Numbered from the stretch's first letter, positions 24,747 to 33,265 are shown. The stretch is 52,430 nucleotides of DNA from Streptomyces scabichelini (GCF_011045015.1 NZ_JAAKZY010000058.1:1-52430), one strand, 5' to 3'. Numbers and translations are program-made. Notes: generated from the letters alone by a model not told the origin.

Positions 24747-26344
24747 CGGACTTCGACTACATCGTCGTGGGCGCGGGCTCCGCGGGCTGCGTACTCGCGA
24801 ACCGCCTCTCCGAGAACCCGAGAACCACCGTGCTGCTGATCGAGGCCGGAGGCAGGGACTCCAGCCCGCTGATCAAGATGCCCAAGGGCTTCGGCAAGCT
24901 GCTCGGAGACCCCCGGTTCACCTGGCACTACCCCGTCGAGCCGGTGGGCCCGAGCCGTCGCGTCGAGCAGTGGGCCCGGGGCAAGGCGCTCGGCGGATCG
25001 AGCTCCGTCAACGGCATGGTCTACAACCGCGGTGACCGCGCCGACTACGACGAACTGGAGCGGCTCGGCAACCCCGGCTGGGGCTGGAACACGATGCTGC
25101 CCGTCTTCAAGCGCATCGAGAACAACGAACTCGGCGCCTCCGACGCCCGAGGAGCCGACGGACCGCTGCACATCTCCACCGCCCCGGAGCGGGAACCGCT
25201 CTGCGAGGAGGCCATCGCGTCCGGAACCGGGCTCGGCTGGAGACGTACGGACGACCTCAACGCGAGCGACGACGAGCGCATCGGCTACGCCATGGCCACC
25301 ATCAAGAAGGGGCAGCGGTTCAGCGCCGCGCGCGCCTTCCTGCACCCGGCCGAGGACCGTACGAACCTGACGGTGGCCGTGGACACCCAGGTCACCAAGG
25401 TCCTGATCGAGAACGGCAGGGCCGTCGGCGTACGCACCCGGCACAAGGGCCAGGAGACCGACACCCGCGCCCGGCGCGAGGTGATCCTCTCCGCGGGCAG
25501 CATCGCCACGCCGAAGATCCTGCAGCTGTCGGGCATCGGCCCGGCCGAGACGCTGAAGGCGGCGGGCGTCGACGTCCTGGTCGACAGCCCGCACGTGGGC
25601 GGCAGACTGCGCGAACACCGCTGTTTCGTCGTTCAGTACCGGCTGGCGGACAATCTCGGCTACAACAAGGCGCTCAGCAGTCCGCTGCGGCAGGCCCTCT
25701 CCGGGGTGAAGTACATGACGCGGCGCCGGGGACCGCTGGCCGCACCGGCCTTCGACGTGATCGCCTTCTTCAAGACGCGACCCGAACTGCCGCGCCCCGA
25801 CGCACAGTTGCTGATCGCACCCGTCTCCCTGGCGCCGGAGGTCCCCGGCAAGGAGACCGAAGTCGAGTCCGAGCCCGGGGTGATGGGCCTCGGGTACATC
25901 CTGCGGCCCACCGCCGAGGGAGGCCTGCACATCACCTCGGACGACCCCGAGGCGCCGCTCACCATCACACCGAACTACTACGGGTCCGAGCACGACCGCA
26001 CGGTGGGCACCGCTCTCTTCCGCAGAATGCGGGAGCTCTTCGAGGCCGAGCCGATCGCCGGCCGGATCGAGTCGGAAACCCTGCCGGGGCCGGGTGTACG
26101 GGACGACCAGGAGATCATCGACGCCGGGCTCGAGCACGGCCGTTGCGGCTACCACGCCGTGGGCACGTGCGCGATGGGGCCGGCCGAGGACGACGTCGTC
26201 GACGCACAACTGCGCGTGCGCGGTGTGGAGGCACTGCGCGTCGTCGACTGCTCGGTGATGCCGACCATGGTGTCCGGCAATCTCAACGGACCGGTCATGG
26301 CCATGGCCTGGCGGGCGTCCGACTTCATCCTCGACCGTGGCTGA
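24743..26344 (+). CDS. GMC-family FAD oxidoreductase (choline dehydrogenase-like)
   Basis: 533 residues from ATG at 24743 with GAGGGGAG upstream. FAD-binding GAGSAGCVLANRLSE at the N-terminus, GMC signature 1 around ARGKALGGSSSVNGMVYNRG, signature 2 GSIATPKILQLSGIG, and catalytic YHAVGTCAMG with the paired Asn/His region SGNLNGPVMAMAWRASD. It oxidises an alcohol to an aldehyde or ketone, passing electrons to an acceptor. No signal peptide is visible, so it is cytoplasmic. Coupled to the upstream crotonase; together with the ALDH at 8693 it would convert an alcohol group to a carboxylate. Confidence 0.94.
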   Translation: MTDFDYIVVGAGSAGCVLANRLSENPRTTVLLIEAGGRDSSPLIKMPKGFGKLLGDPRFTWHYPVEPVGPSRRVEQWARGKALGGSSSVNGMVYNRGDRADYDELERLGNPGWGWNTMLPVFKRIENNELGASDARGADGPLHISTAPEREPLCEEAIASGTGLGWRRTDDLNASDDERIGYAMATIKKGQRFSAARAFLHPAEDRTNLTVAVDTQVTKVLIENGRAVGVRTRHKGQETDTRARREVILSAGSIATPKILQLSGIGPAETLKAAGVDVLVDSPHVGGRLREHRCFVVQYRLADNLGYNKALSSPLRQALSGVKYMTRRRGPLAAPAFDVIAFFKTRPELPRPDAQLLIAPVSLAPEVPGKETEVESEPGVMGLGYILRPTAEGGLHITSDDPEAPLTITPNYYGSEHDRTVGTALFRRMRELFEAEPIAGRIESETLPGPGVRDDQEIIDAGLEHGRCGYHAVGTCAMGPAEDDVVDAQLRVRGVEALRVVDCSVMPTMVSGNLNGPVMAMAWRASDFILDRG

Positions 26345-26446
26345 CGTCCGGGGCCGAAAAGAGCACGCATCCGACGGACCGGACACCGGAGATATGGCCG
26401 AAACATTGTCGTAGCCTCCCCGAAGTGTTACGGTCCCGACGGCGAC

Positions 26447-26474
26447 CATTCAGTTGAATGCGCTACATCATTCA
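26447..26474. promoter_or_regulatory. Inverted-repeat element upstream of the GH1-like gene
   Basis: CATTCA-GT-TGAATG (26447-26460) is a palindrome, followed after eight bases by another CATTCA (26469-26474). It lies 19 bases before the proposed ATG at 26493. TTGAATG or ATTCA words also occur beside the 23805, 29251 and 40963 elements. Confidence 0.45.
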
Positions 26475-26492
26475 TCGCCCCGGACGGTGACC

Positions 26493-27902
26493 ATGAGCGA
26501 TGATCTGCACGAGTCTCTTCAAGCTGTCGACTGGGGCGTCGCCACCGCCGACAGTGTCGCGGCACCGCAGCCCCCGCCGCACGCCGGTGGCCACTTCCGG
26601 CAGTGGACCGACGACATCCAGCAGGTGGTCGGAGCGACCGCGACCACCTACAGGGCGGTCGCGGGATGGCCGCAGCTCCAGCCCGAGGGCCCCGGAGTCT
26701 GGGACCGGGCGGCCCTCGACCGCTGCGACCGTACGCTCGACTCCCTGCTCGCACAGGGACTCAGGCCCGGCCTCACCCTGCTCAACCTCGCGCTGCCGCC
26801 GTGGCTGGAGACTTCCGGAGGCTGGCTGGCCCGCGGCACCGCGCAGTACTTCGCCGAGTACGCCGCCGAGATGGGCCGCCGCTTCGGCGACCGGGTCACC
26901 CGCTGGGTCACGTCGACGGATCTGGCGCGGCCCTCGCTCGCGGATCGCGTGGCCGGAATGTACTGTGCCGACCGCCGCGCCGGCATGGCGGGCATGCCCG
27001 CGGTCCACCATGTGCTGCTCGCCAACGGGCTCGCGTGCCAGGCGCTGAGAGCCGTCGGTGTGAGCGGCCGGGTCGGGACCACGGTCACGCTTGTCGGCGG
27101 ACACGCGGCCACCGACGACCCGTACGACCGCCTCGCCGTGGAACGTCTGGAGAGCTGGACCAACCGCCTCTTCCTCGACCCGCTGCTCCTCGGCGAGCAC
27201 ATGGTCACCGAGGACGACGTCTCGCCGGTCGAGTCGACCGGCTGCGTACGCCCGGGCGACCTGGAGACCATCGCCACCGCACAGGACCTGCTGGGCCTTT
27301 CCTGGCACTCGCCCTTCCGGGTCACGGCACCCGAGAACCTCGCCAGGGTACTTCCGGCCATGAACCGCTTCCGTGCCCTCAACGAGGTGAACCGGCTGCT
27401 CGTGGACCTCGGATTCGCGGTGATCCCCTTCGAGGACGTGCAGACGACGGCGTACGGCTGGCCCATCGTCCCCGAGGCGCTCGCCGACGCCGTCGCGGGC
27501 CTGCACGACCTGTACGGAGAGCTGCTGCCGCCCCTGTCCATCGTCGACCACGGCATGGGCGACATGGATCTGGTCGACGACCAGGGACGCTGCGACGAGA
27601 CCCGGCGTCGGACCCTGCTGCGGGCCAGGCTCTCCTGGCTGGCCGGCGTGATCTCCTGGGGCGTCGACGTGCACGGCTACGAGTACTGGTCGGTGCTCGA
27701 CGACCTGGAGGCGAAGTTCCGCTACAGCCGCCTCTACGCCATGGCGGTACCGGACCACGAACTTCCGCCGCAGCCGCCGATCCCCGCGGACTGGGTGCGC
27801 ACCGAGGCATTCGGCAAGGCGGCCGGGGCCTGCCGGCACCCGGCCGGTCTCGCCCTGGTGCCGTCCGCCGCCGGCCGCGCTCAGAGCGTCGTGGCCCCGT
27901 AG
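26493..27902 (+). CDS. GH1-fold protein without glycosidase catalytic residues (pseudo-glycosidase)
   Basis: 469 residues from ATG at 26493 (GGTGA two bases upstream; start not certain). The chain follows family GH1 throughout: TTYRAVAGWPQLQPEGPG, YAAEMGRRFGDRVTRWVT, HHVLLANGLACQALRA, and WLAGVISWGVDVHGYEYWSVLDDLE. Each key element is changed: the acid/base motif TxNEP reads TSTDL, the nucleophile motif TENG reads VDHG, the sugar-binding His-Trp of strand 3 reads NLAL, and the late NFEW motif reads DLEAKF. It should not hydrolyse glycosides by the retaining mechanism. It overlaps the convergent MaoC gene by 22 bases. Role unknown; binding or another chemistry is possible. Confidence 0.82.
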   Translation: MSDDLHESLQAVDWGVATADSVAAPQPPPHAGGHFRQWTDDIQQVVGATATTYRAVAGWPQLQPEGPGVWDRAALDRCDRTLDSLLAQGLRPGLTLLNLALPPWLETSGGWLARGTAQYFAEYAAEMGRRFGDRVTRWVTSTDLARPSLADRVAGMYCADRRAGMAGMPAVHHVLLANGLACQALRAVGVSGRVGTTVTLVGGHAATDDPYDRLAVERLESWTNRLFLDPLLLGEHMVTEDDVSPVESTGCVRPGDLETIATAQDLLGLSWHSPFRVTAPENLARVLPAMNRFRALNEVNRLLVDLGFAVIPFEDVQTTAYGWPIVPEALADAVAGLHDLYGELLPPLSIVDHGMGDMDLVDDQGRCDETRRRTLLRARLSWLAGVISWGVDVHGYEYWSVLDDLEAKFRYSRLYAMAVPDHELPPQPPIPADWVRTEAFGKAAGACRHPAGLALVPSAAGRAQSVVAP

Positions 27903-28381
27903 TCCTTGCCGCGGATCAGCCGCACGGGGGTGTAGACGAGCACCTCCTCGTCGCGCTGGTTGCGCACGGTGATCCGGCTGGTCACCACGCCGCGGCCGGG
28001 CTTGCTCGACGGCCGCGAGTCCGTGGTCTCCACGACGGCGTACAGCGTGTCCCCGACGTACACCGGCCTCCGTACGGTCAGTTCCATGTGCATGAAGGCC
28101 AGACCGGTGCCGTGCAGCACGTTCGTCTGCAGGACAAGACCCTCGGCGATGCAGTACGTCAGCGCGCCCGGAACCAGCCGCCCGCTGTAGCCGCCGTCGG
28201 CGGCGTGCGAGGCGTCCCAGAAGAGCGGCTCGTTGAAGCCGCCCCAGGTGATGAAGTTGACCAGATCGGTCTCGGTGATCGTGCGGCGCGCGGTGCGGAA
28301 GATCTGGCCCGCGGGCATCTCCTCGTACGTCATCCCCTTGACCAGCGGCGGGATTTCGGTGCTGTTGTATTCCGACGTCAT
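27881..28381 (-). CDS. MaoC-like dehydratase
   Basis: 166 residues from ATG at 28381 with GAGGAG seven bases upstream. Hot-dog fold of MaoC type: FRTARRTITETDLVNFITWGGFNEPLFWD, a GRLVPGALTYCIAEGL helix and PVYVGDTLYAVVE. The usual catalytic Asp/His pair (DxNPxH) appears as FNEPLFWD, so the His is not in its normal place and hydratase activity is uncertain. It follows the crotonase at 28399 by 17 bases and forms a two-gene minus operon with it. The 3' ends of this gene and the GH1-like gene overlap by 22 bases on opposite strands. Confidence 0.88.
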   Translation of the reverse strand: MTSEYNSTEIPPLVKGMTYEEMPAGQIFRTARRTITETDLVNFITWGGFNEPLFWDASHAADGGYSGRLVPGALTYCIAEGLVLQTNVLHGTGLAFMHMELTVRRPVYVGDTLYAVVETTDSRPSSKPGRGVVTSRITVRNQRDEEVLVYTPVRLIRGKDYGATTL

Positions 28382-28398
28382 CGCGGGCTCCTCGTCTG

Positions 28399-29220
28399 TC
28401 ACAGGTCGAGCGGGTGCTTGGTGCTCACGCCCTCGAAGTCCGGGGCGCGCTTCTCCCGGTGGGCGCTGAGACCCTCCGTGACCTCGTGCCCTCCGAACCC
28501 GAAGAACTCGAGGCCGAGCGAGGCCTCGAAGATCGGCTGGGCCGTGCGGTACCAGTGGTTCAGGGACCGCTTCGTCCAGCTGATGGCACTGGTGGACCCG
28601 GCGGCAAGAGTCGTCGCGATGCGCAGGCCCTCGGCGTGCACCTGCTCGTCGTCCACGCACTTGGAGACCAGACCGATGCGTTCGGCCTCGGCGCCCGTGA
28701 GCGCCTCGCAGGTCAGCAGGTAGTACTTGGCCTTGGCCATACCGCACAGCAGCGGCCAGCAGATCGCCGCGTGGTCACCGGCCGCCACCCCGAGCCTGGT
28801 GTGCCCGTCGACGATCCTCGCCTTGCGTCCGGCCACGGAGATGTCGGCCAGCATGCCGATGACCAGACCCGCGCCCACCGCCGGACCGTGGATCGCGGAG
28901 ACCACCGGCTTGGAGCAGTTGATCACTCCGTACACCATGTCCCGGGCCTCCCGCATCACCCGGGCGCGCACCTGGTAGTCCTCGGTCATGGCCTCGATGG
29001 AGTCGAAGGTCCCGCCCGCCGAGAAGGCCTTGCCCGCGCCCTGGACCAGCACCGCGCGGGTCTGCTCGTCCCGGTCGATCACCGGCCAGATGTCGGCCAG
29101 TTCTCCGTGCATCCGCGGATCGACCGCGTTGAGGTTCGGGGCGTCCAGCACGATGCGGAGCACGCCGGGCGCCGGCCGCTCGAAGGTCAGGCTCGTGAAC
29201 TGGTCGTAGCGGTCGGTCAC
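28399..29220 (-). CDS. Crotonase-family protein with D-x-H-x4-G-x-x-AGD motif
   Basis: 273 residues from GTG at 29220, chosen because AGGAG lies six bases upstream; the ATG at 29238 is closer to the promoter but lacks one. Crotonase fold with AFSAGGTFD and VGAGLVIGMLADI. Both hydratase Glu positions are replaced (Val and His); the block DGHTRLGVAAGDHA shares its His and AGD with the crotonase at 22984. This suggests a second member of the same non-classical subgroup. First gene of the operon with the MaoC-like gene and divergent from the dehydrogenase pair at 29334. Confidence 0.9.
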   Translation of the reverse strand: MTDRYDQFTSLTFERPAPGVLRIVLDAPNLNAVDPRMHGELADIWPVIDRDEQTRAVLVQGAGKAFSAGGTFDSIEAMTEDYQVRARVMREARDMVYGVINCSKPVVSAIHGPAVGAGLVIGMLADISVAGRKARIVDGHTRLGVAAGDHAAICWPLLCGMAKAKYYLLTCEALTGAEAERIGLVSKCVDDEQVHAEGLRIATTLAAGSTSAISWTKRSLNHWYRTAQPIFEASLGLEFFGFGGHEVTEGLSAHREKRAPDFEGVSTKHPLDL

Positions 29221-29236
29221 ATCGCGCTCCTGGTTC

Positions 29237-29268
29237 ATTCAGTGTGGATACTATAATTATCTAACTGT
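29237..29268. promoter_or_regulatory. Conserved composite element (copy 1): ATTCAGTG + 18-bp AT-rich core
   Basis: ATTCAGTG (29237-29244), six variable bases, then CTATAATTATCTAACTGT (29251-29268). The same two blocks at identical spacing occur at 40949-40980. A perfect TATAAT (29252-29257) could serve as -10 toward the dehydrogenase pair, without a clear -35. It sits between divergent crotonase and dehydrogenase genes. Confidence 0.7.
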
Positions 29269-29333
29269 ATCGTGGCCGGGTAGCACGTGGGCAACACCAG
29301 GGAGCGAGCAACATCGGGGACGGGAAGGCCGCC

Positions 29334-30452
29334 ATGGATCTCACCTTCAGCGAGGAGCAGGACGAGCTGCGCAAGGTCGTCCGCTCCTTCCTCGCCAGAC
29401 ACTCCACCGAGGCCGACGTACGCCGCCTGGCCGCCGACCCGAAGGGCTACGACCCGGCCGTATGGCGTCGGATGGCCGGGGAACTCGGGCTCCAGGGGCT
29501 CGCCGTCCCCGAGGAGTACGGCGGTTCGGGCTTCGGTTACGCCGAACTCGGCATCGTCTTCGAGGAGACGGGCCGCGCACTGCTCTGCGGCCCCTACTTC
29601 GCCACCGTGGCCCTGGCTGCCGAGGCGCTGCTGCGCTGCGACGACGAAGCGGCCCGCCACGACTACCTGCCGGGCATCGCCTCCGGCGACACCGTGGCCA
29701 CCCTCGCGCTGACCGAGGCGGACGGCCGCTGGGACGAGCCGGGCATCGGGCTCATCTCCCATGAAGCGCAAGGGAGTTGGCGGCTTACCGGTGTCAAGAC
29801 GTACGTCCCCGACGGCCACCTCGCCGATCTGCTGCTCGTCGCCGCCTGTACGCCCTCCGGCGTCAGCCTCTTCGCCGTGCAGGGCGACGCACCCGGCGTC
29901 ACCCACACAGCCCTGCCCGTCCTGGACCAGACGCGCCGGCAGGCCCAGGTGGAGTTCGCCGCCACTCCCGCCCGGCTGCTGGGCACCGAGGGCGCGGCCT
30001 GGCCGGCGATCGAGCGCACTCTTGCCACCGCCTCCGTACTCCTGGCCGCCGAGCAGGTCGGCGGAGCGGCCGCCGCGCTGGACGCGGCCGTGGCGTACGC
30101 CAAGATCCGCGTCCAGTACGGACGGGCGATCGGCTCGTTCCAGGGGATCAAGCACAAGTGCGCCGACATGCTGGTCGAGATCGAGTCGGCCCGCTCGGCG
30201 GCGTACGGCGGGCTGTGGGCGCTGGACGCGGGGGACGAGGCGGAGATCGCGGTGGCCGCGGCCCTCGCCCAGGCCTTCTGCTCGGAGGCGTTCACCAAGG
30301 TCGCGGGCGAGAACATCCAGGTGCACGGTGGGATCGGCTTCACCTGGGAGCACCCCGCGCACCTCTACCTCAAGCGGGCCAAGAGCTCAGAGGTACTGCT
30401 GGGCACGCCGTCCTACCACCGGGAACTGCTCGCCGCCCGGCTCGGCATCTGA
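29334..30452 (+). CDS. Acyl-CoA dehydrogenase subunit, ChsE1/FadE28-like (no catalytic Glu)
   Basis: 372 residues from ATG (GGAAGG five bases upstream). Complete dehydrogenase domains (VPEEYGGSGFGYAELG, WRLTGVKTYVPDGHLADLLL, VQYGRAIGSFQGIKHKCADM, VHGGIGFTWEHPAHLY). The canonical Glu position reads EVLLGTPSYHR. It is followed 48 bases later by a dehydrogenase of the complementary type (30501). In Mycobacterium the adjacent fadE28-fadE29 genes make one alpha2-beta2 enzyme with half the usual FAD sites; the same arrangement is inferred here. Confidence 0.94.
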   Translation: MDLTFSEEQDELRKVVRSFLARHSTEADVRRLAADPKGYDPAVWRRMAGELGLQGLAVPEEYGGSGFGYAELGIVFEETGRALLCGPYFATVALAAEALLRCDDEAARHDYLPGIASGDTVATLALTEADGRWDEPGIGLISHEAQGSWRLTGVKTYVPDGHLADLLLVAACTPSGVSLFAVQGDAPGVTHTALPVLDQTRRQAQVEFAATPARLLGTEGAAWPAIERTLATASVLLAAEQVGGAAAALDAAVAYAKIRVQYGRAIGSFQGIKHKCADMLVEIESARSAAYGGLWALDAGDEAEIAVAAALAQAFCSEAFTKVAGENIQVHGGIGFTWEHPAHLYLKRAKSSEVLLGTPSYHRELLAARLGI

Positions 30453-30500
30453 ACCCACGCGATCGGAACCCACGCGATCTGAAGCGGAAGAGAGCACGCA

Positions 30501-31679
30501 ATGGAGCTGGACTTCGGGCCCGCGGTACGCGACTTCCGGGATGAGCTGCGCGACTGGCTGGCGGAGCATCTCGTGGGCGAGTTCGCCGCACACCGGGGCG
30601 TGGGCGGCCCCACCGACGGGGCGGCCTGGGAGGTCCGCCTCGCCTGGGACCGCGAGCTGTCCGCCGGGAACTGGCTGGGCATCAGCTGGCCGCGCGAGTA
30701 CGGCGGACGCGGGCTCGGCCTGCTTGAGGAGATCGTCTTCGAGTACGAGTACGCGCGGGCCAACGCCCCGTACCGAGCGACCGGCAACGCCCTCGACCTG
30801 CTCGGCCCGATGCTGCTCGCCATGGGCAGCGAGGAGCAGAAGAAGCGCTTCCTGCCGCCGATCCTGGCGGTCGAGGAGCTGTGGGGGCAGGGCTTCAGCG
30901 AACCGGGCGCCGGATCCGACCTCGCGTCGGTGCGCACGCGGGCCGAGCGGGACGGCGACAACTGGGTGGTGAACGGGCAGAAGGTGTGGACCTCCTTCGG
31001 GATCCACGCCGACTGGCTGTACGTCCTCGTCCGCACCGACCCCGACTCCCAGCGGCACAAAGGCTTGACCATGCTGCTCCTCCCCGCCGACCAGCCGGGC
31101 GTCGACATCCGGTCCATCCGCAACCTGGCGGGCCAGGACGAGTTCGCCGAGGTGTTCCTCTCCGACGCCCGCACCGGCGCGGACATGGTGGTGGGCGAGG
31201 TCGGCCAGGGCTGGCGCACGGCGATGGGCACCCTCGGCATCGAACGGGGCACCACGCTCCTGCCTCAGCAACTGTCCTTCGAGCGGGAGGCCGACGCGCT
31301 GATCGAGCTGGCGCGCGAACGCGGTGCCTTGCACGACCCCATGCTGCGCCGCCGGATCGTGGACGCCTGGATCTCCGTACGCATCATGCGCACCACCAAC
31401 ATGCGGACCGTCGCCGAGCTGATCGCGGGCCGTACACCCGGAGCGCAGGCCACCACGGCCAAGCTGTACGCCTCGACGCGGCACCAGCAACTAGGCCATC
31501 TCGCCACGGAGTTGGCCGGGCCTGCCGGACAGATCATCGGCGAGGACTACGAACTCGACACCCGGCAGCGCTCGTTCCTTCTGTCGCTCGCCGAGACCAT
31601 CTACGGCGGCTCCAGCGAGATCCAGCGCAACATCATCGGCGAACAACTCCTCGGCCTGCCCAAGGACCCACGGCCATGA
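30501..31679 (+). CDS. Acyl-CoA dehydrogenase subunit, ChsE2/FadE29-like (Glu248)
   Basis: 392 residues. N-terminal region LAEHLVGEFAAHRG, WPREYGGRGLGLLEE, QGFSEPGAGSDLASVRTRA, WVVNGQKVWTSFGIHADWLYVLVRTD are typical of the FadE29/FadE17 group. The YEGT Glu is replaced (YGGSSEIQRNII), while Glu248 in LGIERG lies where the catalytic Glu247 of mycobacterial ChsE2 is found. It therefore looks like the active-site-bearing half of a heteromeric enzyme with the 29334 product. The stop overlaps the start of the next gene (ATGA). Confidence 0.94.
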   Translation: MELDFGPAVRDFRDELRDWLAEHLVGEFAAHRGVGGPTDGAAWEVRLAWDRELSAGNWLGISWPREYGGRGLGLLEEIVFEYEYARANAPYRATGNALDLLGPMLLAMGSEEQKKRFLPPILAVEELWGQGFSEPGAGSDLASVRTRAERDGDNWVVNGQKVWTSFGIHADWLYVLVRTDPDSQRHKGLTMLLLPADQPGVDIRSIRNLAGQDEFAEVFLSDARTGADMVVGEVGQGWRTAMGTLGIERGTTLLPQQLSFEREADALIELARERGALHDPMLRRRIVDAWISVRIMRTTNMRTVAELIAGRTPGAQATTAKLYASTRHQQLGHLATELAGPAGQIIGEDYELDTRQRSFLLSLAETIYGGSSEIQRNIIGEQLLGLPKDPRP

Positions 31680-32227
31680 GCACAACGGACAGCCGCTCGC
31701 TCGGGGACCGCTCCCTCGAGGACCGCATCGACCGCGTCGAATCGCAGCTCGCCATCCAGCAGTTGCCGATCCGCTACGCCCTCGCCGTGGACGCCCGTGA
31801 CCTCGACGCCTGGGTCGGCTGCTTCCGCCCCGACGTCGACATGGGCCGCCACGGCCGGGGGCGTCAGGTCCTACGCGACCACATCGAGCCCCAGCTGCAC
31901 GGCTTTCGCCGCTCCGTCCACCAGATCTGCGGCCACCGCATCGAGTTCACCGGCCGCGACACCGCGACCGGCGCGGTCTACTGCCGCGCCGAGCACGAGG
32001 TCGGGGAGCGGTGGATTGTGATGGCGATCTGCTACTGGGACGCGTACGCACGGGTGGACGGCGAGTGGTACTTCTCCCGCCGCCGTGAACAGCACTGGTA
32101 CGCGGCTGATGTCACCGAGCGGCCGCAGTCGGTGGACTTCAGGGGCTGGGAGGGTGCCGGAAATCCGGCGCTGCCGGACGCCTTTCCCTCGTGGGCACCT
32201 TTCTGGAAGGACTGGAGGGAGACGTGA
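31676..32227 (+). CDS. SnoaL-like (NTF2-fold) protein
   Basis: 183 residues from ATG at 31676, overlapping the dehydrogenase stop. An N-terminal alpha helix (RVESQLAIQQLPIRYALAVDARDLDAWVGCF) and later strands ending RVDGEWYFSRRREQHWYAAD give the cone-shaped SnoaL_4/NTF2 pattern shared by steroid delta-isomerases, scytalone dehydratases and polyketide cyclases. No unique catalytic residue can be assigned by eye. Translational coupling to the dehydrogenase pair and to the SDR that follows suggests it isomerises or dehydrates a CoA intermediate of the same pathway. Confidence 0.85.
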   Translation: MSTTDSRSLGDRSLEDRIDRVESQLAIQQLPIRYALAVDARDLDAWVGCFRPDVDMGRHGRGRQVLRDHIEPQLHGFRRSVHQICGHRIEFTGRDTATGAVYCRAEHEVGERWIVMAICYWDAYARVDGEWYFSRRREQHWYAADVTERPQSVDFRGWEGAGNPALPDAFPSWAPFWKDWRET

Positions 32228-32991
32228 TGGAGCGACGCGCACGGCTGGCCGGGAAGGTGGCCCTGGTCACCGGAGGGGGACAGGGAGTGGGGCGCGGTAT
32301 CGCCCTCGCGCTGGCCGCCGAGGGTGCGGCGGTGGTGATCACGGGCCGTACGGAGAGCAAGCTCAAGGACACGGCCGCCGAGATCGCCGGGCGAGGCGGG
32401 CGGGCGCACACCGTGGCCGGGGACGTGGGTGAGCGTGACGACGTCGACCGCATGGTGGCGGAGACGGTACGGGAGTTCGGCACGCTGGACGTCCTCGTCA
32501 ACAACGCCCAGTCGTCCGTGCAGCGCAAGCTGGAGAAGACGTCGTACGACGATGTCGAACTCACCTACCGCAGCGGTCCGTTGGCCACCTTCCACGCGAT
32601 GCAGGCCGCCCTGCCACATCTGAAGGAGAGCCGGGGCAGCGTGGTCAACCTGGGTTCCTCCGCCGCGGTGCAGGGAGATTCGACCTTCGGGGCGTACGCG
32701 ATGGCCAAGGAGGCGATCCGCGGGCTGAGCCGGGTGGCCGCGCGGGAGTGGGGCGCGTACGGGATCCGGGTCAACGTCGTCTGCCCGGCCGCGCTGAGCC
32801 CGGCCGCGGAGGACTACCTCGCCGCCCACCCGGAGAAGGCCGGACCGCTGTTCGCCGGCATCCCCCTGGGCCGGCTCGGCGATCCCGAGGCGGACATCGG
32901 CCGGGCCGTGGCCGCGCTGGTCAGCGACGACATGGCCTATCTGACCGGCGAGACGCTGATGCTGGAGGGCGGCAGGACGCTGATCGGCTGA
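32227..32991 (+). CDS. SDR dehydrogenase
   Basis: 254 residues from ATG at 32227; the ATG shares one base with the preceding stop (TGATG) and follows GGAGGGAG. TGGGQGVGRGIAL binds NAD(P); the usual NNAG is NNAQ; catalytic Ser, Tyr and Lys are in LGSSAAVQG and YAMAK. C-terminal YLTGETLMLEGGRTLIG is typical. Likely a 3-hydroxyacyl-CoA dehydrogenase acting after the dehydrogenase pair. Last gene of the tight operon 29334-32991. Confidence 0.92.
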   Translation: MERRARLAGKVALVTGGGQGVGRGIALALAAEGAAVVITGRTESKLKDTAAEIAGRGGRAHTVAGDVGERDDVDRMVAETVREFGTLDVLVNNAQSSVQRKLEKTSYDDVELTYRSGPLATFHAMQAALPHLKESRGSVVNLGSSAAVQGDSTFGAYAMAKEAIRGLSRVAAREWGAYGIRVNVVCPAALSPAAEDYLAAHPEKAGPLFAGIPLGRLGDPEADIGRAVAALVSDDMAYLTGETLMLEGGRTLIG

Positions 32992-33014
32992 CGCGCCAGC
33001 GCATCCGCTGGGGG

Positions 33015-33110
33015 CCGGTATTGAAGCTGTGGGTTCGTTGTGGCTGGTCGCGCCCCGCGGCGGAGCCGCATATCGACACAGCCCCGCGCCCCTAAAGGGC
33101 GCGGTACCGC
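33015..33110. repeat. Dispersed intergenic repeat, copy 2
   Basis: Shares TGTGGCTGGTCGCGCCC, GCGGCGGAGCCGCATAT and ACAGCCCCGCGCCCC with the copies at 761 and 46955. It ends in a hairpin CCGCGCCC / GGGCGCGG (33084-33091 and 33097-33104). Confidence 0.8.
33084..33104. terminator. Hairpin terminator inside repeat copy 2
   Basis: 8-bp GC stem with a CTAAA loop, 93 bases after the SDR stop codon. It would separate the 29334-32991 operon from the ligase gene at 33266. Confidence 0.5.
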
Positions 33111-33265
33111 ACGGGACTTCACCAAGGACCCGAAACGCGGCCTGGGACGCCTCGCCCCGTCGTATCGTGGCAGCGCCGCCCCTACGGGCGCCGCCCTACG
33201 GCACCGCCTCTGCGCCACTGATCCACCCCGTCCCAGCCGGCCCCACGCCCCGAGCGGAGACGTCC

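Larger units (their letters stand above)
32992..33265. other. Non-coding spacer with repeat copy 2
   Basis: 274 bases without a supported gene between SDR and ligase. The first half is the dispersed repeat; the second half (33111-33265) is GC-rich with no clear promoter consensus. The ligase ribosome binding site GGAGA ends it. Confidence 0.6.

Noticed and set aside
27881..28747. Extended minus-strand frame upstream of the MaoC-like gene
   Set aside because: The extra N-terminal part is an out-of-frame reading of the crotonase gene; the ribosome binding site supports ATG at 28381.
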